Shown here in pieces: positions 1 to 6,053 of a stretch of DNA of 26,418 bases. This stretch comes from an uncultured Paenibacillaceae bacterium (GTDB lineage: Bacteria; Bacillota; Bacilli; Aneurinibacillales; Aneurinibacillaceae). The notes beneath the pieces are model-generated. The model ran no database searches, was not told where the DNA came from, and saw nothing but the letters and a program-made list of their open reading frames with translations. The translations under genes and the position numbers were made by a program. Location of the stretch: positions 1 through 26,418 of the forward strand of contig CALNBV010000113.1 in the NCBI GenBank assembly GCA_937874515.1, read 5' to 3'. Every line of letters begins with the position of its first letter. Within the stretch, counting starts at the first letter, position 1.

Positions 1-1593
1 AAACATTTGGCGTGGAATTAATTCTTTTAATTTCTCACAAAGTACTCTTCCCCGATTATAGGCACTCTCTCTGTGAACAATAAAGGAAAGAGCATCCACC
101 ATTTCTCCATTTAATAGGATATCCATCTTCACCAGTTTAGATTTCTGATAACCGGATAACTCATAATCAAAGGAAGCATACCCTTTTGTGTTTGATTTCA
201 ACTGATCAAAAAAATCAAATACAACCTCCGCTAGTGGAATATTGTATTTAATTTGTACCCGGGTTTCATCCATATATTGCATATCCATGAAATCCCCACG
301 TTTTAACTGGCACAATTCCATGATTGCCCCAACGAAATCTTTCGGAACCATAATCGTTGCTGTTACATATGGCTCTTCAATGGAATCAATTTTTTGGGGA
401 TCAGGCATTTTTGAAGGGTTTTCGATTTCCAGTATGTCCCCATTGGTCATATTTACTTTATAAATAACGCTGGGTGCTGTGGTAATGAGCGCAATATTGA
501 ATTCCCTTTCAATTCGTTCCTGAATAATTTCCATATGGAGCATTCCCAGGAATCCGCAACGAAAACCAAAACCTAATGCCTGAGATGTTTCCGGCTCAAA
601 TTGTAAGGAAGCATCATTCAATTGTAATTTTTCCAATGCATCGCGAAGATCATTATAATCACTGGAATCAACAGGATACATCCCACTGAACACCATTGGA
701 TTCACTTTACGGTACCCAGGGAGAACCTCTGTAGCTGGATTCTCTGCTAGGGTAATGGTATCCCCAACCTGTGTATCTTTCACTGTTTTAATACTGGCAG
801 CAATGTAACCTACATCACCAACCGTTAATTCCTCCACCTGTTTAGAGAAGGGTGCGTGAGTACCAACCTCGGTCACTTCAAACACTTTCCCAGTGGCCAT
901 CATTTTAATTTTATTTCCTTTTTTCACGGTACCATCAACTACACGTACAAAAGCGATAACACCCCGATAGGAATCATAATAGGAGTCAAAAATTAACGCC
1001 TTTAAAGATGCATCAGGGTCTCCAGTAGGAGCAGGCACTTTTTCTACAACTTGCTCCAAGATGTCTTCGATCCCAATACCTGCTTTCGCAGAAGCTAAAA
1101 CCGCATCGCTGGCATCTAAACCAATGACATCTTCAATTTCTTGTTTTACTCTTTCTGGCTCAGCACTTGGAAGGTCAATTTTATTAATAACCGGAATAAT
1201 TTCCAGGTTATGATCTAAAGCGAGATACACATTCGCTAATGTTTGTGCCTCGATTCCCTGAGCAGCGTCAACGACTAATAAAGCACCCTCACAGGCGGCA
1301 AGGCTCCGGGAAACTTCATAGGTAAAATCAACGTGTCCTGGGGTATCAATAAGATGAAGAATATATTCTTCCCCATCCTTTGCTTTATATTTCAATTGAA
1401 CAGCGTTTAGCTTGATCGTAATCCCACGTTCCCTTTCCAATTCCATTTGATCAAGAAATTGGTTTTCACGTTCCCTCTCACTTAAGGCACCTGTAAATTC
1501 TAAAATTCGATCTGCGAGTGTGGATTTGCCATGGTCAATATGAGCAATAATTGAAAAGTTACGAATTTTTTCTTGTCTCTTTCTACGATCCAT
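1..1593 (-). CDS. lepA: Elongation factor 4 (LepA), 3' end cut by window edge
   Basis: Translational GTPase of the EF-G-like family that acts on the ribosome (back-translocation or biogenesis roles are described for the family). The frame is open from the ATG at 1593 to base 1, 531 codons, so roughly the last 70 residues of the usual ~600 are missing. Visible motifs are the G1 loop AHIDHGKS near residue 17, the G2 segment RERGITIK, the G3 motif DTPGHVD and the G4 motif NKIDLP. The LepA-type sequences FRCGFLGMLHMEI and GYASFDYE follow further on. A GGGAGG ribosome binding site lies nine bases before the ATG. It is the last gene of the yqxA-side cluster, as in B. subtilis, and has its own likely sigma-A promoter (1633-1661) overlapping the end of yqxA. 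The family call is certain; only the end is unseen. Confidence 0.97.
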   Translation of the reverse strand, partial: MDRRKRQEKIRNFSIIAHIDHGKSTLADRILEFTGALSERERENQFLDQMELERERGITIKLNAVQLKYKAKDGEEYILHLIDTPGHVDFTYEVSRSLAACEGALLVVDAAQGIEAQTLANVYLALDHNLEIIPVINKIDLPSAEPERVKQEIEDVIGLDASDAVLASAKAGIGIEDILEQVVEKVPAPTGDPDASLKALIFDSYYDSYRGVIAFVRVVDGTVKKGNKIKMMATGKVFEVTEVGTHAPFSKQVEELTVGDVGYIAASIKTVKDTQVGDTITLAENPATEVLPGYRKVNPMVFSGMYPVDSSDYNDLRDALEKLQLNDASLQFEPETSQALGFGFRCGFLGMLHMEIIQERIEREFNIALITTAPSVIYKVNMTNGDILEIENPSKMPDPQKIDSIEEPYVTATIMVPKDFVGAIMELCQLKRGDFMDMQYMDETRVQIKYNIPLAEVVFDFFDQLKSNTKGYASFDYELSGYQKSKLVKMDILLNGEMVDALSFIVHRESAYNRGRVLCEKLKELIPRQMF

Positions 1594-1603
1594 TAAATTA
1601 AAC

Positions 1604-1650
1604 CTCCCGAGAGGAAAAATGCATTAGATTCTATTTTACCATCTCGGGAG
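1604..1650 (-). repeat. Perfect 9-bp inverted repeat over lepA promoter and RBS
   Basis: CTCCCGAGA at 1604-1612 and TCTCGGGAG at 1642-1650 are perfect inverted copies separated by 29 bases. On the minus strand the promoter-distal arm contains the lepA ribosome binding site GGGAGG and the other arm lies in the -35/-10 spacer. In a read-through transcript from yqxA the hairpin would hide the ribosome binding site. A transcript from the lepA promoter lacks the first arm. No T-tract follows, so it is not a typical terminator. Confidence 0.55.
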
Positions 1651-1661
1651 TTCCTTTACAA
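1633..1661 (-). promoter_or_regulatory. Sigma-A promoter of lepA
   Basis: On the minus strand TTGTAA (1656-1661) and TAAAAT (1633-1638) are separated by exactly 17 bases, matching the sigma-A consensus at 4/6 and 5/6 positions. The -35 box overlaps the stop codon of yqxA. Transcription would begin around 1626, some 30 bases before the lepA ATG. Confidence 0.6.
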
Positions 1662-1973
1662 TTGTTTTACAACCCAAAGATAACTTGCTCTTGTAATAGA
1701 AACTAATGTATTCCTTAGTCCATTTCCGAGGGAACTAAGCCAATTGCTGCTTCCCTCGCCAACCCTGGTTACCGGATTCTCAGTTTTCGCATTTCCAAGA
1801 ACGGCTACATCTACGTTTTCGCCCTCAATGCGTGTAATTTTAAAATTTTGCTGATTTACGTTACTGGCAGTTCCTTGAATGGATTGAATCCCTTTCTCGG
1901 CTGTATTTATCCCCCAAACAATCCCGGCAAAAAGGATCCCTGTTAATACTATAAATTTAAAAAATATTTTCAC
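1656..1973 (-). CDS. yqxA: YqxA-like small membrane-anchored protein (DUF3679)
   Basis: A 105-residue protein of unknown function between spoIIP and lepA, the position of B. subtilis yqxA. It has one N-terminal hydrophobic segment (about residues 3-21, FFKFIVLTGILFAGIVWG) and a short polar tail predicted outside the membrane. It is similar in length to B. subtilis YqxA (about 110). I place the start at the GTG at 1973 because GGAGG lies eight bases upstream. An in-frame ATG at 1988 overlaps that ribosome binding site and has none of its own. The gene begins 17 bases after the spoIIP stop, so the two are probably co-transcribed, which would give it mother-cell expression. The assignment rests on position, size and topology; the sequence family is less certain. 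Confidence 0.75.
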   Translation of the reverse strand: MKIFFKFIVLTGILFAGIVWGINTAEKGIQSIQGTASNVNQQNFKITRIEGENVDVAVLGNAKTENPVTRVGEGSSNWLSSLGNGLRNTLVSITRASYLWVVKQL

Positions 1974-1990
1974 TTCTCCTGCCTCCATCC

Positions 1991-3184
1991 TTAAGAACGC
2001 TTCATGTCTCCAGGCTTATTACTATTCACTTTCTCAGCTTCCCAAAAAACTTTAGAAAAGGCCTCTGCTAAAACATCTGCTGTTCTTTGGCATTCTTCCA
2101 ATGTGTTTTCTGGGCCGCCAATTTCGATAAGAATGGAATTAGGTGAAACAGATTGGTTATATTCTGCATTTCCGCTGTTCTTTCCATAAATGCCTTTTGA
2201 AAGTCCCGGTAACTTCTTTTTCAATTCATTGTGTATTTGCAACGCAAACTGTTCATTTTTCGTCCAATTTTTATTACGCATGCCAATAATGAAATAAACC
2301 CGGGCATAATCCACACCATCTATATGAATTGTTGTATTTTTTCTAGGTAATGAATCCCGATGGATGTCAACAAAATAAGTCAAATCTTTATTTCTGGCCA
2401 TCACTTCTTGTACTGTCTTCCTTGATTCCGAATAGGATAGGCTATAGGATAATTTTTTTTGTTGTAATTTGGAGAAAATGTCAACCTTACTAACCTGTGC
2501 GCCAATTCCGTTCTTTTCAAGTTCCCTGGCAAAATGATCACTTACTAGTGTCATGTTTTTTGTTGGGTGAAAAGCCAAATCCACATTCTTACTCGCTTCA
2601 GGCACTTCACTAATCCAGGATTCCCGATTATGGGTGTTATAAATAAAAACAACCTTCTTACCGTTTGTATTAAAGGTCTCTTCTACTGGGTTTTCTACTT
2701 TTGTTTGCTCGTTAACAGGTTGGTTTTGTAAAGCTTCAACAGGTGGAGTCGTTTCAACGGGCAAATCTCCAATTCCCACATCTTTTCCTGCAACTAAAAC
2801 ATTGGTATCAAACAAAGAAAATCCTGGCAACTCTCGTCCTAATAAAGTACGGGGGTCTTTCGGGTCAATCCCTGTAAGTAAATTAAACATTGTGCCCGTA
2901 AGGGAAATTTCATCGTCCTTGTCCCCTTCTTTAGCAGTTAGATATGGTATCTCCTGAGCAAGTGCATGAGATATCATCTGGTCTGAAAGGGATACGGTCA
3001 TTTTTCTAATATTTTGCGATGAAATGACTGTTCCAACTTTGGTGATGAATAATAACCCCACCAAAATCAGTATGAGTGCTGTTCCAAGGGAAAGGAGCAC
3101 AAAACTTCGTTGGACAAAAGCTCCATTTAAAGAGATTACCATGCTTCGATTTTTACCCTGCACCCTTTGGTCCCATCCTTTCAC
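1991..3184 (-). CDS. spoIIP: Stage II sporulation protein P, cell-wall amidase/endopeptidase
   Basis: SpoIIP is a peptidoglycan hydrolase of the SpoIID-SpoIIP-SpoIIM engulfment complex on the mother-cell membrane. The 397-residue frame has a transmembrane helix at about 27-48, a Pro/Glu-rich linker (about 140-172) and the catalytic domain from about 175. Candidate zinc or active-site residues are visible in YNTHNRESW (H185, E188), VDIHRDS (H275) and LIEIGGPENT (E354), as expected for this amidase family. B. subtilis SpoIIP is about the same length. The start is uncertain: the GTG at 3184 has no clear ribosome binding site, and a GTG at 3163 (residue 8) lies 12 bases after AAAGGA. A weak sigma-E-like match (TCTAATT, 13 bases, CATAGATT) lies upstream at about 3216-3243, just after the gpr terminator. 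It fits mother-cell expression but is not strong. Confidence 0.95.
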   Translation of the reverse strand: MKGWDQRVQGKNRSMVISLNGAFVQRSFVLLSLGTALILILVGLLFITKVGTVISSQNIRKMTVSLSDQMISHALAQEIPYLTAKEGDKDDEISLTGTMFNLLTGIDPKDPRTLLGRELPGFSLFDTNVLVAGKDVGIGDLPVETTPPVEALQNQPVNEQTKVENPVEETFNTNGKKVVFIYNTHNRESWISEVPEASKNVDLAFHPTKNMTLVSDHFARELEKNGIGAQVSKVDIFSKLQQKKLSYSLSYSESRKTVQEVMARNKDLTYFVDIHRDSLPRKNTTIHIDGVDYARVYFIIGMRNKNWTKNEQFALQIHNELKKKLPGLSKGIYGKNSGNAEYNQSVSPNSILIEIGGPENTLEECQRTADVLAEAFSKVFWEAEKVNSNKPGDMKRS

Positions 3185-3252
3185 GCGAGTATTCGACTAT
3201 TTGTCCATTTCTCTAGTAATCTATGAATTTACTCATAGAATTAGAACAAAAA

Positions 3253-3278
3253 GAGGACCCATTGGTTTTAGGGGTCCT
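3253..3278 (-). terminator. Intrinsic terminator after gpr
   Basis: AGGACCC (3254-3260) and GGGTCCT (3272-3278) form a 7-bp stem with an 11-base loop. On the minus strand it is followed by CTCTTTTTGTT. The gpr stop codon (3277-3279) lies in the first arm. It separates gpr (forespore) from spoIIP (mother cell). Confidence 0.75.
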
Positions 3279-4389
3279 AATGAGTGTAAGCCGAAACATT
3301 TTTCATATTGACAGAAGAGTGCAATGCAGCATTTAATCCATTTGCCACAACGTTGGCAATATCCTCAACATAATCATCTACTTCTTTTGGCGTTACAATG
3401 AGATTGTGTCCGAGGGGAGCTAACACTTCCCCGATTAATTTTCTTTTTTGATCTGCACTTAATTCCCCTACTAATCCAAGAATCATTTTTTGTTCCTTTG
3501 GTTCAGGTAAATCTTCTTCTGTATATTTTTTAATTTTTCCTGGCACATTCATATTTACAGGAATCAATCGTGAGGATGGCGATGGATGCCTTGTTTCTTT
3601 AACCTGCCTCCCTAAATATGCCAGCAAATAGTTAATCGCATCATGTACTATGGTAGCCGCATCGACTACAGTTGGAATCCCTACTGCAATAACGGGAATG
3701 CCTAAGGTTTCCTTATTTAATGGTTTCCTTTTGTTTCCGACCCCTGATCCGGGACTAATACCTGTATCTGAGATCTGGATTGTTGTATTTACCCGTTCTA
3801 GGGCACGAGAAGCAAGAGCATCAATAGCAATCACAAAATCTGGCTTGGTTTGTTGAACCACACCTAACACAATTTCACTGGTTTCCATCCCTGTAATCCC
3901 CAATACGCCTGGAGATATAGCACTAACAGAACGATACCCTTTATCTACTTCATCAGGCATTAACTTAAATAAATGGCGGGTTACTAATAGATTTTCTACA
4001 ACGATAGGGCCGATGGCATCGGCAGTTACATTCCAATTTCCTAATCCAACAACAAGGGCGCTAGCTTCCTTTTTTAGGCCAAGTTGTTCAAGAAAGGTAT
4101 GAAATTCTTTAGCAAAACGGGCTGCTACCCGGTTCTGCAGGTCCGAATCCTGGCGACGCAATCCTGGAATTTCAAAAGTAAGATACTTTCCAGGAAGCTT
4201 TCCTATGATTTCAGCACCCTCCATATTTAAAACCTCAACACGGGAAATCATAATCCCCTGGTCTTCCTCTGTTTCAAATCTAACCCCTGGAATTTCTTTT
4301 ACTCCACTTTTTTCAGAGACAAGTTCTCTTGCTTCTACCGCCAAGTCTGTTCTCACACTAAATTGGCTTAAATCCAAGTTTGGATTCAT
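3277..4389 (-). CDS. gpr: Germination protease (GPR), SASP-degrading
   Basis: GPR is an aspartic-type endoprotease that degrades small acid-soluble spore proteins in the first minutes of germination. It is made in the forespore as an inactive zymogen. The protein is 370 residues (B. subtilis about 368). I use the ATG at 4389, which has a GAGGTGA ribosome binding site eight bases upstream. The in-frame GTG at 4401 lies inside that site. With this start the segment SVRTD/LAVEA places the expected self-processing cleavage after residue 15, as in B. megaterium GPR, which supports the choice. Other family segments visible are VGLGNWNVTADAIGP, AIDALASRALERVNTTIQI and DTGISPGSGVGNKR. The gene stands alone between rpsT and spoIIP with its own terminator; I could not find a convincing sigma-G promoter. 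Confidence 0.96.
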   Translation of the reverse strand: MNPNLDLSQFSVRTDLAVEARELVSEKSGVKEIPGVRFETEEDQGIMISRVEVLNMEGAEIIGKLPGKYLTFEIPGLRRQDSDLQNRVAARFAKEFHTFLEQLGLKKEASALVVGLGNWNVTADAIGPIVVENLLVTRHLFKLMPDEVDKGYRSVSAISPGVLGITGMETSEIVLGVVQQTKPDFVIAIDALASRALERVNTTIQISDTGISPGSGVGNKRKPLNKETLGIPVIAVGIPTVVDAATIVHDAINYLLAYLGRQVKETRHPSPSSRLIPVNMNVPGKIKKYTEEDLPEPKEQKMILGLVGELSADQKRKLIGEVLAPLGHNLIVTPKEVDDYVEDIANVVANGLNAALHSSVNMKNVSAYTH

Positions 4390-4448
4390 AATTTTTGTCA
4401 CCTCTTTTCCATGCTTTCCACGGATATATAAATTTATACAATTTCACC

Positions 4449-4477
4449 TTGCAATCAATTGGGCTACGTGTTACAAT
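4449..4477 (+). promoter_or_regulatory. Sigma-A promoter of rpsT
   Basis: TTGCAA (4449-4454), a 17-base spacer and TACAAT (4472-4477) give 5/6 matches in each box. The start of transcription would be near 4484, about 43 bases before the rpsT ATG. Confidence 0.75.
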
Positions 4478-4526
4478 TTCATTTGTTGTATCAATAGTTT
4501 TCGGATACACCAAGGAGGTGAATCTT

Positions 4527-4793
4527 ATGCCTAATATTAAATCTGCTATTAAACGTACCAGAACAATCGAAAAACGCCGTGCGCAACGTATGGCTCAAAA
4601 ATCAGCTCTCCGTACAGCTGTAAAAAGAGTAGACGTAGCTATCGCTAATGGCGATGTTGAAGCAGCTAAAGCAGCTCTTCAAGAAGCTAGCAAACGTTTA
4701 GATAAAGCTGTAACCAAAGGTTTAATTCATAAAAATGCAGCGGCTCGTAAAAAATCACGTCTTGCACAAAAAGTGAATGGCTTGAGCGCCTAA
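4527..4793 (+). CDS. rpsT: Small ribosomal subunit protein bS20
   Basis: The 88-residue protein has the same length as B. subtilis S20 and the family's N-terminal MPNIKSAIKRTRT and C-terminal KSRLAQKVNGLSA. It binds 16S rRNA early in 30S assembly. It is very rich in Lys, Arg and Ala. The start is the ATG at 4527 with an AAGGAGGTGA ribosome binding site seven bases upstream. A longer in-frame extension to 4395 runs through the promoter and is not real. It is divergent from gpr and convergent with holA, as in B. subtilis. Confidence 0.99.
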   Translation: MPNIKSAIKRTRTIEKRRAQRMAQKSALRTAVKRVDVAIANGDVEAAKAALQEASKRLDKAVTKGLIHKNAAARKKSRLAQKVNGLSA

Positions 4794-4802
4794 GAATATA
4801 TA

Positions 4803-4836
4803 GAAGAAGCGACCTTTTTCTAAAGGTCGCTTCTTC
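4803..4836. terminator. Shared terminator of convergent rpsT and holA
   Basis: GAAGAAGCGACCTTT (4803-4817) and its perfect complement (4822-4836) form a 15-bp stem with a 4-base loop. T-tracts are short on both sides (TTGTATTT on plus). The holA stop codon sits at 4820-4822 in the loop and first arm pair, so the last seven codons of holA are part of the hairpin. Confidence 0.75.
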
Positions 4837-5854
4837 TTGTATTTAAACTCATAATAAACATTTCTATTGCCATGTTTTTATCAACTTGTCCACTTTTAAT
4901 TCGATAATCTTCCTCGGCCAAATCTGATAGAATCCCCACCAATTCTTTCTGTGTAAAAAAACGCGCCTGATCATATGCCTTTTTAAATACAAAGGGCTTT
5001 AACCCAATGGATTGGGTAATTTGCTGAGGCGAGTAGCCTCGATCCCCCATTATTTTAATTTGTAACAGAATACGGAATTGCCTTGCCAGTAAAACGAGAA
5101 TTTTTATTGGTTCTTCTTTATTTAATAAAAGATCGTAATATTCCCTTAGGGCTTTTTCTATATCTTTTCGTGCTGCATATTCCACCAACTGAAATATATT
5201 TTGATCAATATGGCGACTGGCCAGCAAGTGAACAACCTCACTTGTAATCGTACCGCCTTCTCCCACATAAAGAGTCATTTTACTAAGTTCCTGCTGTATA
5301 CTCCGTAAATCGTTTCCTATTAGGTCTAAAAGGGCAGTAACTGCTTCTGTCTGAATATCGACCTTATTTTTCTTAACCTCACGTTGAATCCAACTGAAAA
5401 GATCTCCTTCTCTTAGAGGTTGAAAATCAATACATACCCCCTGTTTTTTTAATTCTTTTACCACTTTTTTTCTTTCATCAGGTTTTTCCCCAGGAATCAC
5501 AAGAATTAATACGGTATATTCCGGTGGATTATGTATATAACGAATAAATGCATCTAAATCGTGTTCAACGGATGATGAAACCCTGGAAGAGGTTAAAAAG
5601 AGTGCATTCCTTGCTAACACGATCCTTTTGTCACACATAAAGGGAAAGGTTTCAGCATTTGCTATGACCTCTTGTATGGTCGTTTCCTTTAAATCATATT
5701 CATTAAAATTAAAGTCCCGCTCTTCTTGGGCAAGAAGTTTATTTTCAATCCCTTTGATATAATTTTCCATAAGGTATTCTTCCCGTCCATAAAATAAATA
5801 TATGGAGGAAAATTGGCCAGCCCGAATTTCTCCTGACAACGACTTCAAATCCAT
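4820..5854 (-). CDS. holA: DNA polymerase III delta subunit (clamp-loader subunit)
   Basis: The delta subunit of the clamp loader opens the sliding clamp during replication. The protein is 344 residues (B. subtilis HolA/YqeN 347). Visible family features are SSIYLFYGREEYLMENYI at the N-terminus, ERDFNFNEYDL, AETFPFMCDKRIVL and the C-terminal helical collar with NIFQLVEYAARKD and LLARQFRILLQIK. As usual for delta there is no functional Walker A motif. The start is the ATG at 5854, five bases after GAGGTGA. The longer frame to 5908 runs into the upstream terminator hairpin. The gene lies between rpsT and the zinc-module gene. The holA-rpsT-gpr order is the conserved Bacillales one. Confidence 0.95.
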   Translation of the reverse strand: MDLKSLSGEIRAGQFSSIYLFYGREEYLMENYIKGIENKLLAQEERDFNFNEYDLKETTIQEVIANAETFPFMCDKRIVLARNALFLTSSRVSSSVEHDLDAFIRYIHNPPEYTVLILVIPGEKPDERKKVVKELKKQGVCIDFQPLREGDLFSWIQREVKKNKVDIQTEAVTALLDLIGNDLRSIQQELSKMTLYVGEGGTITSEVVHLLASRHIDQNIFQLVEYAARKDIEKALREYYDLLLNKEEPIKILVLLARQFRILLQIKIMGDRGYSPQQITQSIGLKPFVFKKAYDQARFFTQKELVGILSDLAEEDYRIKSGQVDKNMAIEMFIMSLNTRRSDL

Positions 5855-5902
5855 TCCCTTCACCTCACCCCTTATCTTAAACAAATTAACATAAACAATA
5901 AA

Positions 5903-5931
5903 GACCATGATGGATTTTATCCAACATGGTC
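5903..5931 (-). terminator. Terminator after the sigma/zinc-module operon
   Basis: The stem pairs GACCATG (5903-5909) with CATGGTC (5925-5931), has one A/A mismatch, then pairs TGGAT (5911-5915) with ATCCA (5919-5923) around a 3-base loop. On the minus strand TTTATTGTTT follows. It would end the zinc-module transcript just before holA. Confidence 0.6.
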
Positions 5932-5958
5932 TTACATTTATTTATGCGTATATGTAAA

Positions 5959-5999
5959 CGTCCAGACCCTGATTGGGCCCACTTGTCAGGGTCTGAACG
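5959..5999 (-). repeat. Long hairpin in the 3' untranslated region of the zinc-module gene
   Basis: Fourteen-base arms at 5959-5972 and 5986-5999 pair fully in minus-strand RNA, with one G-U wobble; the plus-strand RNA has a C/A mismatch at that place. The 13-base loop contains GGGCCC. Only a weak TTTACATATA follows. It may be a weak first terminator or an mRNA-stabilising 3' structure ahead of the terminator at 5903-5931. Confidence 0.5.
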
Positions 6000-6053
6000 A
6001 GAAGCGCTTGCTTTTAATCCATAATACGCATGTTATTAAAAATGGTGCTTAAA

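Noticed and set aside
4402..4450. Sigma-G promoter of gpr
   Set aside because: TGTATA and TGCAAG resemble -35 boxes, but no acceptable -10 lies at the right distance.
4395..4526. N-terminal extension of bS20
   Set aside because: It spans the rpsT promoter; the family always starts at MPNIKSA.
5855..5908. N-terminal extension of HolA
   Set aside because: It begins inside a terminator hairpin; the ATG at 5854 has GAGGTGA five bases upstream and gives the family length.
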